From the NCBI GenBank assembly GCA_001305115.1, contig BCAA01000005.1:62001-126000 (forward strand): a stretch of DNA of 64,000 bases, written 5' to 3'. Below are positions 1 through 10,090 of the stretch, one piece after another (the stretch's first letter is position 1; every line of letters begins with the position of its first letter). The position numbers were made by a program, and so were the translations under genes. The notes beneath the pieces are model-generated. The model saw only the letters and a list, made by a program, of their open reading frames with translations, was not told where the DNA came from and ran no database searches. Source of the stretch: Clostridia bacterium UC5.1-1E11 (lineage in GTDB: Bacteria; Bacillota; Clostridia; Oscillospirales; Acutalibacteraceae).

Positions 1-1561
1 TTTGCCAATACTTTGGGTTATAGTATCCAGGATTTTGCAAAGCTCGGTCTATTCGCAAAGCATCCGGTAGACCTGGGTTCCCGCTGCACAGTCTTTATGA
101 ATTCGTCGGTCAAGCAGGCACAAAAAGACGGTGCAACGACAGAGGATATATCCGCAGGCCTTTCCGTCAGTGTGGTCAAAAATGCAATTTATAAGGTTAT
201 CCGCGCTTCTTCTGCGGAAGAATTGGGAAAGAACATCGTTGTTCAGGGAGGGACATTCCTGAACGACGCGGTTCTGCGTGTCTTCGAAAAGGAACTCGGC
301 GTCAATGTGGTTCGCCCGGACATCTCCGGACTGATGGGTGCGTATGGCGCAGCGCTTTATTCTATGAAAAAGCGGGAAAGCCAGCTCGCTGCTCTCGTTA
401 GAAGAACTGGAAAACTTTACACACGAGGTCCGCGTAACTTTCTGCGGACTGTGCAACAATCATTGCCGTCTGACCATCAATGTCTTTGGTGGAAACCGCC
501 GTTTCATCGGCGGCAACCGCTGTGAAAAGCCTGTAACAAAACGGGCCAACACAAGCGAACAAAATATGTATGCCTTTAAGTTGGAAACCCTTCGTTCCTA
601 CCATCCACAGGAGGGACCTCGCGGAAAGATCGGTCTTCCTATGGGATTAAACTTATATGAACTGCTGCCATTCTGGCACACCTTCTTTACAAAGCTTGGA
701 TTTGAGGTTGTCACCTCCCCCCTTTCCTCTCGTGAATTATATATCCGGGGACAGAGTACCATTCCGAGCGATACCGTCTGTTTCCCTGCTAAACTGATGC
801 ATGGACATGTCGATGCATTGATTGAGCGTGGCATTCAGACGATTTTCTATCCGTGTATGTCCTACAATTTTGATGAGAAGTTGGGAGACAACCACTACAA
901 TTGTCCAGTTGTAGCTTATTATCCTGAGGTAATCGCAGCCAATATGGCAGACTTGCGCGGATTAAACTTTATCCATGATTATGTTGGGATTCACCGAAAG
1001 CGTGATTTTCCCAAGAAAATGCATGCCATTTTAGCCCAATATTTTGAGGGGATTTCCTTATCCGAGGTAAAGCAAGCAGCCAAGGCCGCTTATGCGGAGT
1101 ATGATGCATATATGCAGAAAATCCGCAATAAGGGCGATGAGATGATTGCACAGGCACGTGCTGAGGGCAAGCCAATCATTATTCTAAGCGGCCGCCCGTA
1201 CCACTTGGACCCGGAAATCAATCATGGCATTGACAAGCTCATCACCAGTTTGGGCGCCGCCGTCATTTCGGAGGATGTCATCAGCGCCAAAGAAACAAAA
1301 TTTCCAGTTGGTGTTCTAAACCAGTGGACGTATCATGCGCGTTTGTATGCGGCTGCCGAATACATCGGCAACCAAAAGGATATGAATCTTGTACAGCTTG
1401 TCTCCTTTGGCTGTGGTGTGGACGCCATCACGACGGATGAAGTACGCAGTATTTTGGAATCCCACGGAAAGATTTATACGCAGATTAAGATTGACGAAAT
1501 CACGAACCTTGGCGCAGTGAAAATTCGACTGCGCAGCCTGTTCGCCGCTCTGGAGGGCTAG
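1..1561 (+). CDS. Acyl-CoA dehydratase activase-related protein, C-terminal part (5' end outside window, one frameshift)
   Basis: The start of the gene lies before the window; about 519 residues are visible. The first ~120 residues match the C-terminal half of a BadF/BcrA-type ASKHA ATPase (GGTFLNDAVLR, then GLMGAYGAAL). A CGLCNNHC cysteine cluster follows, then a DUF2229-type domain (KIGLPMGLNLYELLPFW, FYPCMSYNF). Family members with this layout are ATP-driven activators, or fused relatives, of 2-hydroxyacyl-CoA dehydratases; the true substrate here is unknown. The frame changes at the A-run 367-371: one base too many separates the ATPase part (frame 1) from the SSLLSLEELENF segment (frame 2). 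Removing one A restores one continuous protein. The companion gene at 1585 follows after 23 bases. The family call is firm; the reaction is inference. Confidence 0.85.
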
Positions 1562-1584
1562 GACCCATCCGAAAGGAGAATACA

Positions 1585-2874
1585 ATGGCAGAATTAAAAT
1601 TCAATAAAAATGGCCGTCTCCTATTTACGAAGGAGATGAAAAAGGAATACACCATTCTGTGCCCGATGATGTTGCCCATTCATTTTGAATTATTTGTGGA
1701 CGTATTTCGGAGCTATGGCTATAAAGCAGAACTACTGACCACCAGCGGTCCCAACATCGTACAAGAAGGGCTCAAGTATGTGCATAATGATACCTGCTAT
1801 CCCGCTCTATTGGTCATTGGGCAGTTCATTGATGCGCTTAAAAGTGGAAAATACGATCTGGACCGCACAGCACTTATCATCACTCAGACTGGCGGCGGCT
1901 GCCGCGCCAGCAATTACATCCATCTGTTGCGCAAAGCCTTGCACAAGGCTGGGTTCGATCAGGTTCCGGTTATCTCCCTGAACCTATCCGGTTTGGAACA
2001 TAATCCAGGCTTTTCCATTACGCTCCCGATGATCCGAAAGATGGTCGCTGCTGTCATCTATGGCGACGCGCTGATGCTTCTGGACAACCAAGTAAAGCCC
2101 TATGAAGTTGAACCTGGCGCCAGCAAACGTATGGTGCAAAAGTGGACGGCAGAACTTTGTAAACAGTTCCGGCAAAGCGAAGGTATGGGATTGAAAAAAG
2201 AAGAGGCGAACCTTCTGCGCATTGTAAAAGATTTTGCCTCCATTCCGATCAAAAAAACTCCAAAGATCAAAGTTGGGATTGTCGGAGAGATCTACGTCAA
2301 ATATGCTGCATTTGCCAACAACCATCTGGAGGATTTTCTAGCAGAACAGGGGTGTGAGGTCAATGTCCCTGGCTTGATGTCCTTCGTTCAGTTTAAAGTG
2401 GACAATCGTTTGGAGGACATCAAACTCTATGGCGGTAGTAAAGCAAAGTACGCTGTGGTCAACCTTCTGATGGAATACGCTACTAAGATGCAGGACGCAC
2501 TAATTCGCGCCGTCAAGACAGAGCCAAAGTTTTACGCTCCTGCCTCTTATGAGCATATCAAAAGCCTTGTTAAGGGTATAATTGGCTACGGAGATAAAAT
2601 GGGCGAGGGCTGGCTGCTCACGGCAGAAATGTTGGAGCTTTCAGAAGCTGGATATGAAAACATCGTTTGTGCACAGCCGTTTGGGTGTCTGCCCAACCAT
2701 ATCTGTGGGAAAGGGATGATCCATCGTCTTCGCGAAGTGGCTCCAAATTCCAACATTGTTCCGATTGATTATGATCCCAGTGCCACCCGTGTCAACCAAG
2801 AAAACCGCATTAAGTTGATGCTTGCGGTGGCCCGCGAAAAATTAGCAGCCCAACAGGGGCAAAAAGATGGTTAA
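1585..2874 (+). CDS. 2-hydroxyacyl-CoA dehydratase-like companion protein (COG3581-like)
   Basis: This 429-residue protein matches the part that follows the DUF2229 domain in the ~1400-residue activase/dehydratase fusion proteins of many Clostridia. Visible motifs are YVHNDTCYPALLVIGQ, TQTGGGCRASNYI and CAQPFGCLPNHICGKG; their cysteines probably bind an iron-sulfur cluster. The ATG is preceded by AAGGAG at 1574-1579, so it is a separate gene here and the upstream stop at 1559-1561 is real. It is the last gene of its operon, because a strong intrinsic terminator follows 30 bases after the stop. Whether the pair acts on 2-hydroxyacyl-CoA or on another compound cannot be told from sequence. Confidence 0.85.
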   Translation: MAELKFNKNGRLLFTKEMKKEYTILCPMMLPIHFELFVDVFRSYGYKAELLTTSGPNIVQEGLKYVHNDTCYPALLVIGQFIDALKSGKYDLDRTALIITQTGGGCRASNYIHLLRKALHKAGFDQVPVISLNLSGLEHNPGFSITLPMIRKMVAAVIYGDALMLLDNQVKPYEVEPGASKRMVQKWTAELCKQFRQSEGMGLKKEEANLLRIVKDFASIPIKKTPKIKVGIVGEIYVKYAAFANNHLEDFLAEQGCEVNVPGLMSFVQFKVDNRLEDIKLYGGSKAKYAVVNLLMEYATKMQDALIRAVKTEPKFYAPASYEHIKSLVKGIIGYGDKMGEGWLLTAEMLELSEAGYENIVCAQPFGCLPNHICGKGMIHRLREVAPNSNIVPIDYDPSATRVNQENRIKLMLAVAREKLAAQQGQKDG

Positions 2875-2904
2875 ATAGTATCCTTTTATTCAAGCAAAAA
2901 GATA

Positions 2905-2942
2905 AAAAGCAGCAAACGAGTTTCGTTTGCTGCTTTTTGCTG
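2905..2942 (+). terminator. Intrinsic terminator of the activase/dehydratase-like operon
   Basis: A perfect 14-bp stem (2905-2918 pairs with 2924-2937) with a 5-base loop is followed by a T-rich tail. It lies 30 bases after the stop at 2874. No gene is seen between 2943 and 3087. Confidence 0.9.
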
Positions 2943-3087
2943 TTAATCCCTTACTACTTTCAAAATCCTGATACTCTAATGGACGCTCTTTTCTACTTCC
3001 ATACGCACCAATGCCTATTTTAAGAGTTCTTCACCGAACCGAGCAAGAAGGGACAAAACCAAAATTCCCATGACTATCTCCCTGGTT

Positions 3088-3781
3088 TTACTTACTACCA
3101 AGTTCATTTAATAAAGCCACAGTAATATCTTTTGCAATCATTGAGGCTTTGGCACAGTTTTCTTCAAAATTGTCAATTCCACTATATGCAGCTGTGTCCG
3201 TAACACATCTGATTGAAATAAACGGTATGCTGTTCACGTAACACACATGAGCAATACTTGCAGTTTCCATGTCCACCGTTAAAGGGGTAAATTCACTATT
3301 GATTTTTTGCCTTCCCTCATCGGTTATAAAGGATTCCCCTGTAACCATCCGTCCCCAAAACACATGTCCTTCTTGTCGTAATTTTTTGACGGCAACTTTA
3401 GTTAGTTCTATCAGTTCACGATCTGCTTGAAAAAAAATCGACTTCATCCCAGGATGAAATTCCGTCAAAAATGTCGGCGGCAACATCATGGTAGCAAACT
3501 TCCGTAGAAATCACTGTATCAAATATTTCAAGTTTAGGATCCATTCCGCCCGCTGTCCCAGAATTAATAATCATATTTACACCGAATAGGTCTATTAAAA
3601 TTTGTGACGCTATGGCGGCATTTACCTTACATACCCCCGAAAACAAAGCAACAACTTTGATTCCTTCTACCTGTCCTTCATAGAACCTCAGCATGGCCCT
3701 TTCAGTCACTTTACAAACGTTTAATATTGGCAAGAATGGCTCAAGCTCTACATCTCCAGCACATACGATTCCAACTTTCAC
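3088..3781 (-). CDS. mtnN: 5'-methylthioadenosine/S-adenosylhomocysteine nucleosidase (one frameshift)
   Basis: It cleaves the glycosidic bond of methylthioadenosine and S-adenosylhomocysteine in the cytoplasm, recycling adenine and the thio-sugar. The N-terminal half shows VGIVCAGDVELEPF and NSGTAGG; the C-terminal half shows the purine-binding DMETASIAHVCY segment and CVTDTA. The two halves are in different frames, joined at the run of five (A on +, T on -) at 3467-3471, where one base is extra. Corrected length is 230 residues, normal for the family. I chose the GTG at 3781 because GAGGG sits 8 bases upstream; a longer in-frame start lacks such a site. A sigma-A promoter lies just upstream. 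Confidence 0.87.
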
Positions 3782-3817
3782 GACTACTACCCTCACAAAT
3801 TGAAATGTGTTAGGTTT

Positions 3818-3846
3818 ATTATACAATTCAATTTGACGTATTTCAA
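3818..3846 (-). promoter_or_regulatory. Sigma-A type promoter of mtnN
   Basis: On the minus strand TTGAAA (3846-3841) is followed after exactly 17 bases by a perfect TATAAT (3823-3818). It lies 37 bases upstream of the chosen mtnN start. Confidence 0.75.
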
Positions 3847-3934
3847 CAGATACAAATCAGTAAAATCGACGAAATCTTTTCGGAGACAATGAAGGTAAAA
3901 GGATTTTGAAAGTACCCAACAATCTTTGTCCCCT

Positions 3935-5070
3935 TTACATATTCACATCACTCTGTAGTCCGGTAATCTCTTGTCCACCACGCCGTAGTTGAATTTCTAC
4001 ATGCACTTCATAACCTGCTTCAGCCATTTCTTCATTCCAATTTGTCCCATGTTGTTTCCAATAGCTTGGATACGTTTGATACACACGACGGCCAAAATTG
4101 AAGATATCGCTGTGATTTTCCTGTATGCATGCAGCAATGACCTCTTCGCAGTTCTGCTTGAGCTGCTCTTCCAGGAGTTCTCCTACCTCTTCATACATTT
4201 TATTATCCAACGACCTGCCACTCGGCATATCTGCTGCGCCAATGGTCGCGCCACCTTTTACCTCAATCAGAAAATGCAGAGTTTCTCCTGCAACTTGGGG
4301 CGTAATTTGGGTCTTTGCTTCTTCCAGCTCCAATGTAACCCGTCCAATCTCCGGTGACTCGACCACTGCAGTCCCATTGCGCAATCTTCCATTTAACAAC
4401 AACAGGCCTCTGGTTTCCCGCTCATCTAAATCTGCAACCAGCTGATCTCCGGAAAACACTGCTGTACCACTGGAAACCACCGCCTCGCCTTCTTGCCGGA
4501 CAATGGGAAGATAGGGAGAAGACCCTTCGCCACGCAGCTGATTGATGACATCCAAAGTCTCTGTCTGAACAGTCTCCCCATTGTACCTCCCGCCCTTGGC
4601 AAGTTCCGCAATATCACGAGCCTGCATGTACTTGCCATCCTCTTGTTTGGTACTGAGGATTTCTTCTGCAAGATGGTCTGCCATTAAAATATTGACCGTA
4701 GGATGGGACTCCGGATAACGGATAAAAAAGTCCATCACATGGCTGAGCCCTTCTTCTGCACAGCTGCGTCCCAACACTAGAATCAAACTGTGACTATACA
4801 GCGGTTTTTCCCATTAAACAGCGTAACCGCATTGAGTGCATCCATTGCGGAATCTCCCTCGCCCTTTATAATGGTTACCACATTCTCTTCCTGATTGCTC
4901 ACCTGTGTTACTTGGACGGTTGCCCGGTACGTCCCAGATTCATAGTCAATACCGATTCCCTGTATCAGTGAACGTTGACTTAATTGTACTTGATAACTAC
5001 ATCCCTGTAGGAAGAGGAACGATGTCAGCATGAGAACCACCACCGCTGTCCGTATAATGGACTTTTTCAC
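3935..5070 (-). CDS. gerAC: Spore germinant receptor lipoprotein GerAC, Ger(x)C family (one frameshift)
   Basis: This is the C subunit of a GerA-type nutrient receptor, a lipoprotein on the outer face of the spore inner membrane. The GTG start at 5070 overlaps the gerAB stop by 4 bases (GTGA). A signal peptide ends in a lipobox (FLQGC). The early part carries the RSLIQGIGIDY motif typical of Ger(x)C proteins; the C-terminal part shows FNFGRRVYQTYPSYW. Frame is lost at 4805-4809, where a run of five T (A on the minus strand) is one base short; six give GKKPLYSHS, close to the usual motif. Corrected length is 378 residues. It is third in gerAA-gerAB-gerAC. Confidence 0.9.
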
Positions 5071-6185
5071 GCTTCTCCCTCCCCTTCCTGCGTTTTTGCA
5101 GGAATTCTTTTCTTTTTCCGTACCAAATCAATCAGTAATAGAACCAATGGTATCCCAACCGCTGCTGTAACCGTGATTGTAAACAGAAGAGGAACCCCAT
5201 AAAAGATTTTTTGTAACGGCAACGATCGTGTCACAGTTATTGAAAGAATTGCTACCAGTGAAGCAGCTATAGGCAAAGCAATCCGGCTAACTTTCTTATT
5301 GGCTACTTTTCGCAAGCATGCCATAAACAGATAGGCATCTGTAGACATCTGGATAAAAAGCCCTGCAACCCAGATAGTGATAAATACCACATCCAGACGC
5401 TCTAATACACCTGCATCCGCCAGAGAGGCGGCTGTATAGACCGGGAACAACTGGTTCTTCAGGTAACTTCCCCCTACGCCAATCATTCCCAACAGTAGGA
5501 AAATCATCAAACCATAGATGCTAACATTCCAAATGCAAAACTTTAATTTTTTCTTTCCATTCACCCGCGGAAGCAACAGGGCCATCGTGGTAAATCCTGT
5601 GCTGCGTGCCAGAAAGAGTGTTGTTCCAACGATCGTCTGCTTAGGGCCATTATATAGAAAGGGATCATAGTTAATCATCTGAATTTTGGGCAGTAAGGCC
5701 ACGCCGATCCATACCATCCCGATAACGATAATTGCCAATGCAAAACCCGCGGTGCGCGCTACGGCTTCAATCCCTTGATATGCCGCATAGCACACTACTG
5801 CGATAAACGTCAAGGCGATTAACCAAACCGGCATCAGCGGTTCCATGATATTGTTTAAAAAAATCTGGAAAAAGGAGAGATAATAGCTGTCGATCGCCAT
5901 GAAGTATAGCCCGTAAAATACGGCCAGCAGAATTAATCCCGGCTTTCCTACCAGCCGTTCTCCGCTGTCCAAAATGTTTTCCTGTGGATTCCGGCGATGC
6001 AAAAAATAAAGCGGAAGAATCAGGACAAAATTCAGTCCTAACGCCAACAGGGCGGAAAGAATATTATCCATCATATTCTCTCCACCACCTAACAAAGTGT
6101 TATGCGTAAGCATAATTACACTTCGATTGACAAATAAGATGGCAAAGAGCTGTCCTGCACTGATACAATATCGTTTCTGCGTCAT
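5067..6185 (-). CDS. gerAB: Spore germinant receptor permease-like subunit GerAB
   Basis: This 372-residue integral membrane protein of the amino acid/polyamine permease superfamily (GerAB/ArcD type) has about ten hydrophobic segments. The family forms the membrane B subunit of spore germinant receptors and probably binds the germinant. The N-terminus (QKRYCISAGQLFAIL) and the segment VGKPGLILLAVFYGLYF are typical. Its ATG overlaps the gerAA stop (ATGA, 6182-6185) and its stop overlaps the gerAC start, so the three subunits should be translated together. Unlike its two neighbours, it has no frameshift. Confidence 0.92.
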   Translation of the reverse strand: MTQKRYCISAGQLFAILFVNRSVIMLTHNTLLGGGENMMDNILSALLALGLNFVLILPLYFLHRRNPQENILDSGERLVGKPGLILLAVFYGLYFMAIDSYYLSFFQIFLNNIMEPLMPVWLIALTFIAVVCYAAYQGIEAVARTAGFALAIIVIGMVWIGVALLPKIQMINYDPFLYNGPKQTIVGTTLFLARSTGFTTMALLLPRVNGKKKLKFCIWNVSIYGLMIFLLLGMIGVGGSYLKNQLFPVYTAASLADAGVLERLDVVFITIWVAGLFIQMSTDAYLFMACLRKVANKKVSRIALPIAASLVAILSITVTRSLPLQKIFYGVPLLFTITVTAAVGIPLVLLLIDLVRKKKRIPAKTQEGEGEA

Positions 6186-7656
6186 AGTTGCTTCCCTTTT
6201 TGATCTGAATTTTTAATTTCGGAACCGGGCATGTTTTGTACCATTTCAACATCCCTGGCAAGAACACGCCAGCTTGCGCGGATAAGGACGTCGCGCATAC
6301 TGCGAAGATGGAAAGGTGAGATCGGAGCGCTGTATGGAATCCGATAGACCATCTCCGCACAAATGTTGACCAACAATACCATCAGACACAACGCCAATCC
6401 CCAGAAGCCCAGGGTACCGCCTACTATAATGAATATGAAACGCATAATCGTAACCGGTCCGTAGAGGTTGGGCGTTACGTAGGATGCTGTAGCCGTCAAT
6501 GCAATCACCATCAAGGTAGGAGCCCCTACTAGGCCGGAGGTCACCGCCGTTTCCCCGATGACCAGTGCGCCAACAATACTTACTGCATTGCTGAGCGGTT
6601 GCGGTACACGTAAACCAGCTTCACGCATAATCTCATAGAGAAAATGGATTACAATCGCTTCCAACATCACAGGGAAAGGGGTTGTTGCTTCGGACTGCGC
6701 GATCTTGAGCATCAACGCTTCTGGAAGCAATTCTGGGTGGAACGTTGTTGCGGAAACATAAAATCCCGGTAAAAATACCGCCAAAAAGAATGAAAAAACT
6801 TTAGCCAACGAGTAAATGTGGCGTAAAAAGGACGGAACGCATAGTCATCAAAGCTCTGAAAATTTTCGATGAACAGATGTGGAACGATTAGAACATTGGG
6901 AGTTCCATCGATAATAACCGCCACTCGGCCCTCATTGATCTTTCCGCATACTGTGTCCGGCCGCTCCGACAGTCCGACTCCGCTGAAAATAAAATGGCTG
7001 TTTCGCCGTACCAGCTGTGGAGAAATATACCCCGCAGCCAACACCGTATCGATCTGTAGATCGTTTAATCGCTTTCGTACCTTGCTAAGAACTCCTGGAG
7101 ACACTGAATCCCGCAGATAGCACAGACAGATATTGGTTTTGCTTTCTTTTCCCACCGTAAATATCTCAAATTTGAGTTTTGGGGTGTGCATTCTCCTGCG
7201 GATCATGGACATATTGATCAAAAACGGTTCTACAAATCCCTCCCGTGATCCACGTTGCGTCACTTCGTTCTGTGGTTCGGAGATCCCTCGGAAGGAAAAA
7301 CCCTGTACACTAAAAGCCATCATACGGATACATCCGTCGATTGCAAGCAGAGCGAAACCATTCATCAATTTCTGCATCGCAGCGTCGTATGTGTCCACCT
7401 CTGCCTGATCCACTGTCGCCAATGTATTGTCACGAATGTACTCAAATTTTTTGACCGGGTCTTGGTCCAGTATGGTTGCATGCATGATTGGATTCATGAT
7501 TCCTTGTACAATCACCTGCTTATTAACCATCCCTTCCAAGGTAAGAAGAGCCGCATCTGTTCCGGTGATTTGAAATTGGCGCACAATAAAGTCAGCGCTT
7601 CCATCAAACTGCTGATTAAAATAGGATAAGTTTTCTTTTAGAGAAGCTGTCATCAT
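6182..7656 (-). CDS. gerAA: Spore germinant receptor subunit GerAA (one frameshift)
   Basis: This is the A subunit of the GerA-type receptor: a soluble N-terminal region with the family motif GSADFIVRQFQ, then NEGRVAVIIDGTP, then several C-terminal membrane helices. Frame is lost at 6793-6798, where a run of six needs a seventh base; correction gives FFSFFLAVFLPGFYVS, the expected first membrane segment. Corrected length is 491 residues, normal for the family. I chose the ATG at 7656 because GAGGTG lies 6 bases upstream. The gene diverges from the DUF421 gene at 7801. The receptor implies an endospore former; the germinant is unknown. Confidence 0.9.
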
Positions 7657-7800
7657 CGCAATCACCTCATCACGGTTAACTTTGCCAAACTTGCTTCTAT
7701 TTATGCATGAGAATCCTTTGGCCAAATGCTTCGCATAAATCGTTTGAATCAGTCCATACTGAATATGGAAACAAAACTTCGAGAGAATGGTGGCATTGCA

Positions 7801-8485
7801 ATGATTATTTCTCTTATTCGTACCCTGCTGCTATACATAGTGATTATTATAGCAGTGAGGCTTATGGGCAAACGCCAGATCAGTGAACTACAGACCAGCG
7901 AGCTGGTGGTAACCCTCCTGATCTCCGACATTGCGGCAATTCCTATGCAGGATACCGGACAACCATTGGTGAGTGGTTTTATCCCCATTGCAGTGTTGGT
8001 GATGTGTGAAATTGCCGTCTCTGTTCTCATGCTTAAGATTCCAAAATTCCGTCGCTTGGTCTGTGGAAGGCCGATTGTTGTTATTAGCGATGGACGGTTG
8101 ATTCAATCAGAGATGAAACGCCTGCGTATGTCTACGGAAGATTTAGGCGAGCAGCTTCGTCAAAAAAGTGTTTTCAGCTTGGAGGATGTTGCTTATGCCA
8201 TCATCGAAACGAACGGCAAGCTTAGTGTAATCAAAAAGCCGGACAAGGAGACTCCAACCGCCGGCATGATGGGAGTCGCCCTCCCAAATACGGGGATTGA
8301 AACCGTAGTGATCAGCGATGGAGTTATCTCTGAATTTGCGACCAAACTCTGTAATAAAAAGTTCCGAATGGATTCTTGGTATTCTTCACGCCAAGAATAT
8401 CAAGCTGGAAGATGTGTTCATCATGACAGCCAACACAAAAGGAGATTACAATATCATTCCGAAAGAAAAGGAGGCGGTATCATGA
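7801..8485 (+). CDS. DUF421 family membrane protein, YetF/YcaP-like (one frameshift)
   Basis: The protein has N-terminal membrane helices, a conserved RLMGKRQISELQ segment and a cytoplasmic domain with GRPIVVISDGRL and EDVAYAIIE, all hallmarks of DUF421 (YetF in Bacillus). The biochemical function is unknown; it is common in spore formers. One extra A in the run 8356-8360 throws the frame so that, as written, the protein runs on into the next gene as a false 378-residue fusion. With four A the C-terminus becomes EWILGILHAKNIKLEDVF and ends at the TGA 8483-8485, 227 residues in all. That stop overlaps the ATG of the DUF4363 gene. Confidence 0.85.
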
Positions 8486-8862
8486 GACGGCTCTGGGCCG
8501 CAGCAATTATATTAGTGATTCTGCTTGCCCTCTGTACCTGGGGATTGAGCACAACCATGAGCCTATCGGATGAATTGAATCACACGTTACAGGAAGCTTA
8601 TACCGCCGCAGAGGAAGGCAATCTTGTCCGCGCGCAAGAGTTGAGTAATGAAGCACAAACCCATTGGAAGAAATTCCATCGGATTCTGTCCACATATATT
8701 CAGCACACACGTTTAGAAGAAATCGATCTATCCCTTGCATCTTTATCCCCACTGTTACAACATGGAGCCGTGGATGCGTTCAGTTCCGAGTGTGCTCGTA
8801 CTGCCGCACAAATTGCCAGCTTGAGAGAGGCCGAAATGCCTATTTTAGAGAATATTTTGTAG
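8482..8862 (+). CDS. DUF4363 family membrane-anchored protein
   Basis: This 126-residue protein has a single N-terminal hydrophobic helix (residues ~5-22) and a helical domain of DUF4363 type (EEGNLVRAQELSNEAQ, HWKKFHRIL). The start at 8482 follows GAAAGGAGGCGG and overlaps the DUF421 stop (ATGA), so the pair is probably co-translated. DUF4363 genes often sit next to DUF421 genes in Clostridia, suggesting a joint but uncharacterised role at the membrane. A terminator follows 30 bases later. Confidence 0.8.
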   Translation: MRRLWAAAIILVILLALCTWGLSTTMSLSDELNHTLQEAYTAAEEGNLVRAQELSNEAQTHWKKFHRILSTYIQHTRLEEIDLSLASLSPLLQHGAVDAFSSECARTAAQIASLREAEMPILENIL

Positions 8863-8892
8863 TTTTTCCTCCTTTCTTTTTCATCCTATCCT

Positions 8893-8938
8893 AAAAAGGA
8901 CTGTCCTGCTGTATATTTATCAGCAAGACAGTCTTTTT
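8893..8938 (+). terminator. Intrinsic terminator after the DUF421/DUF4363 pair
   Basis: The stem pairs AAAGGACTGTC..TGCTG with CAGCA..GACAGTCTTT around the loop TATATTTAT, with one small bulge, and ends in TTTTT. Confidence 0.8.
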
Positions 8939-8939
8939 C

Positions 8940-9444
8940 TGATATTTATAAATATCACCGATAATGCATTCTATTTTTATATATTTATGCATTGATTTCA
9001 CTTATAAACAGCATCAAAACTGGAATTGAGAAAACCATGAAAAACACTACAAAAATTTACGACCTAGGACGAATTGGTGCAGAGGTGTTCCCCCAGTTCC
9101 CCTTTTGCCTTTATCACAGCGCGGATTTTCTTGCTTGTATCTTTGCATATCATTTGTTCAAGATGGGTTCTGACGGGTGGGCTTCAACATACTTCGCGCA
9201 AGATGGCTCCTCAAAATATCGAATCGCAGGAAGCCCTTTTCCCAACAACAATTTTCTTTATGATGTTAAAAAATCGGTCTATTCGTTTGGGGAATTGCTA
9301 AAAACACAAAAAATGCAAGTGGAATTGCCTGTATTGTGTATTTCCCTATGTTTATTTTTTCGGGGGCAACACTTCCTTACCTCCCTACTGAGAAGAAAAG
9401 GCGAAAATGAACCATTCCGCAGAATATAAGGAGCGATCGAGAAT
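8940..9444. other. Stretch without a supported gene, upstream edge of the element scar
   Basis: A 145-codon frame (8992-9429, +) is open, but it matches no family I know, has no good ribosome binding site, and its composition and amino acid pattern do not look coding. It lies directly before the broken sigma factor gene of a former integrative element, so it may be decayed element DNA. I see no RNA gene. Confidence 0.4.
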
Positions 9445-9830
9445 ATGTTTCCCGCCTTTTGTAAAGTCGTTCTCTGCAAAGCGGCATTTAGCGCATATCG
9501 GGATTTTGGACGGAAGCAGAAGCAGGAAGTATCTTTTGATTATCTAATGTCTGAAACACCTTTTAAACCTTTTACAACAGACAACTACTTTAATCGTGCG
9601 ATAAACTGACCGCCTTTGTCGTGCAAGGACAAGAAGTTATGACGGTAAGCAGAAGATTAGCAAACACATTATGCAGATTTCCGGTGCAAAGACACATTGT
9701 CCTACTTTTTTCTTGGCTATACGGACGAAAAAGTTGGGAACATGCATGGGCACAACAGAAGCACAGCAAATTACTAGAAGTTGGTGGTATCAAAATGGCT
9801 AAGAAAGGAATAGGAGAAAACCGAGCATGA
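9445..9830 (+). pseudogene. Broken sigma-70-like factor gene of a Tn916/ICE-type element
   Basis: The first part (MFPAFCKVVL, then AFSAYRDFGRKQKQEVSFDYL) matches the small sigma factors carried by clostridial integrative conjugative elements. It hits a TGA at 9607-9609. The remainder is recognisable only by changing frame several times: VQGQEV, RRLANTLCRFPVQR, then YTDEKVGNMHGHN in another frame with a TAG inside, ending in KEIGENRA. Several frame changes plus a true stop codon mark real decay, unlike the single homopolymer slips elsewhere in the window. AAGGAG lies upstream of the ATG. The stop overlaps the start of the HTH gene at 9827, the order seen in such elements. Confidence 0.75.
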
Positions 9831-10033
9831 GGAATAAGAAGCTGATACCCTTTGAGGTAATCGAAAAAGCCCTTGACGGAGAAGGGGAAGAGGTAGACGC
9901 AGTATTGCAGCGCTATGCCAAACGTATCAAATATCTGTCAACCTATCAAGGGCATCATATCAACGATGATATACAGAACAGGTTAAAGGTTAAACCGGTT
10001 GAAACCTTATTGAAGTTTCGCTTCAACCGATAG
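9827..10033 (+). CDS. Small helix-turn-helix protein of ICE type (Tn916-like regulatory module)
   Basis: This 68-residue protein begins KKLIPFEVIEKAL and contains YAKRIKYLSTYQGHHINDDIQNR, then LLKFRFNR. It closely resembles the HTH_16-type proteins encoded right after the sigma factor in Tn916-family and clostridial ICEs. Its ATG overlaps the stop of the sigma pseudogene. The frame is intact, but its operon partner is broken and no excisionase or integrase follows, so it is probably a relic. The family call is made by recognition of the sequence pattern. Confidence 0.75.
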   Translation: MRNKKLIPFEVIEKALDGEGEEVDAVLQRYAKRIKYLSTYQGHHINDDIQNRLKVKPVETLLKFRFNR

Positions 10034-10050
10034 GAGGTAGCAAAAACAGA

Positions 10051-10090
10051 AAAAGCTATCAAGGGTAAACTCATACCCTTGACAGCTTTT
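10051..10090. terminator. Hairpin after the element HTH gene
   Basis: A 17-base inverted repeat (10051-10067 with 10074-10090, one mismatch, 6-base loop) has A-rich and T-rich flanks, so it could stop transcription in either direction. Confidence 0.65.

Noticed and set aside
7726-8862. One 378-residue DUF421-DUF4363 fusion protein
   Set aside because: The join region makes no sense in either family, while one base fewer at 8356-8360 gives two complete proteins with proper starts and stops.
8992-9429. A 145-codon frame before the sigma pseudogene
   Set aside because: No family pattern, no ribosome site and odd composition; kept only as a note on the gene-free stretch.
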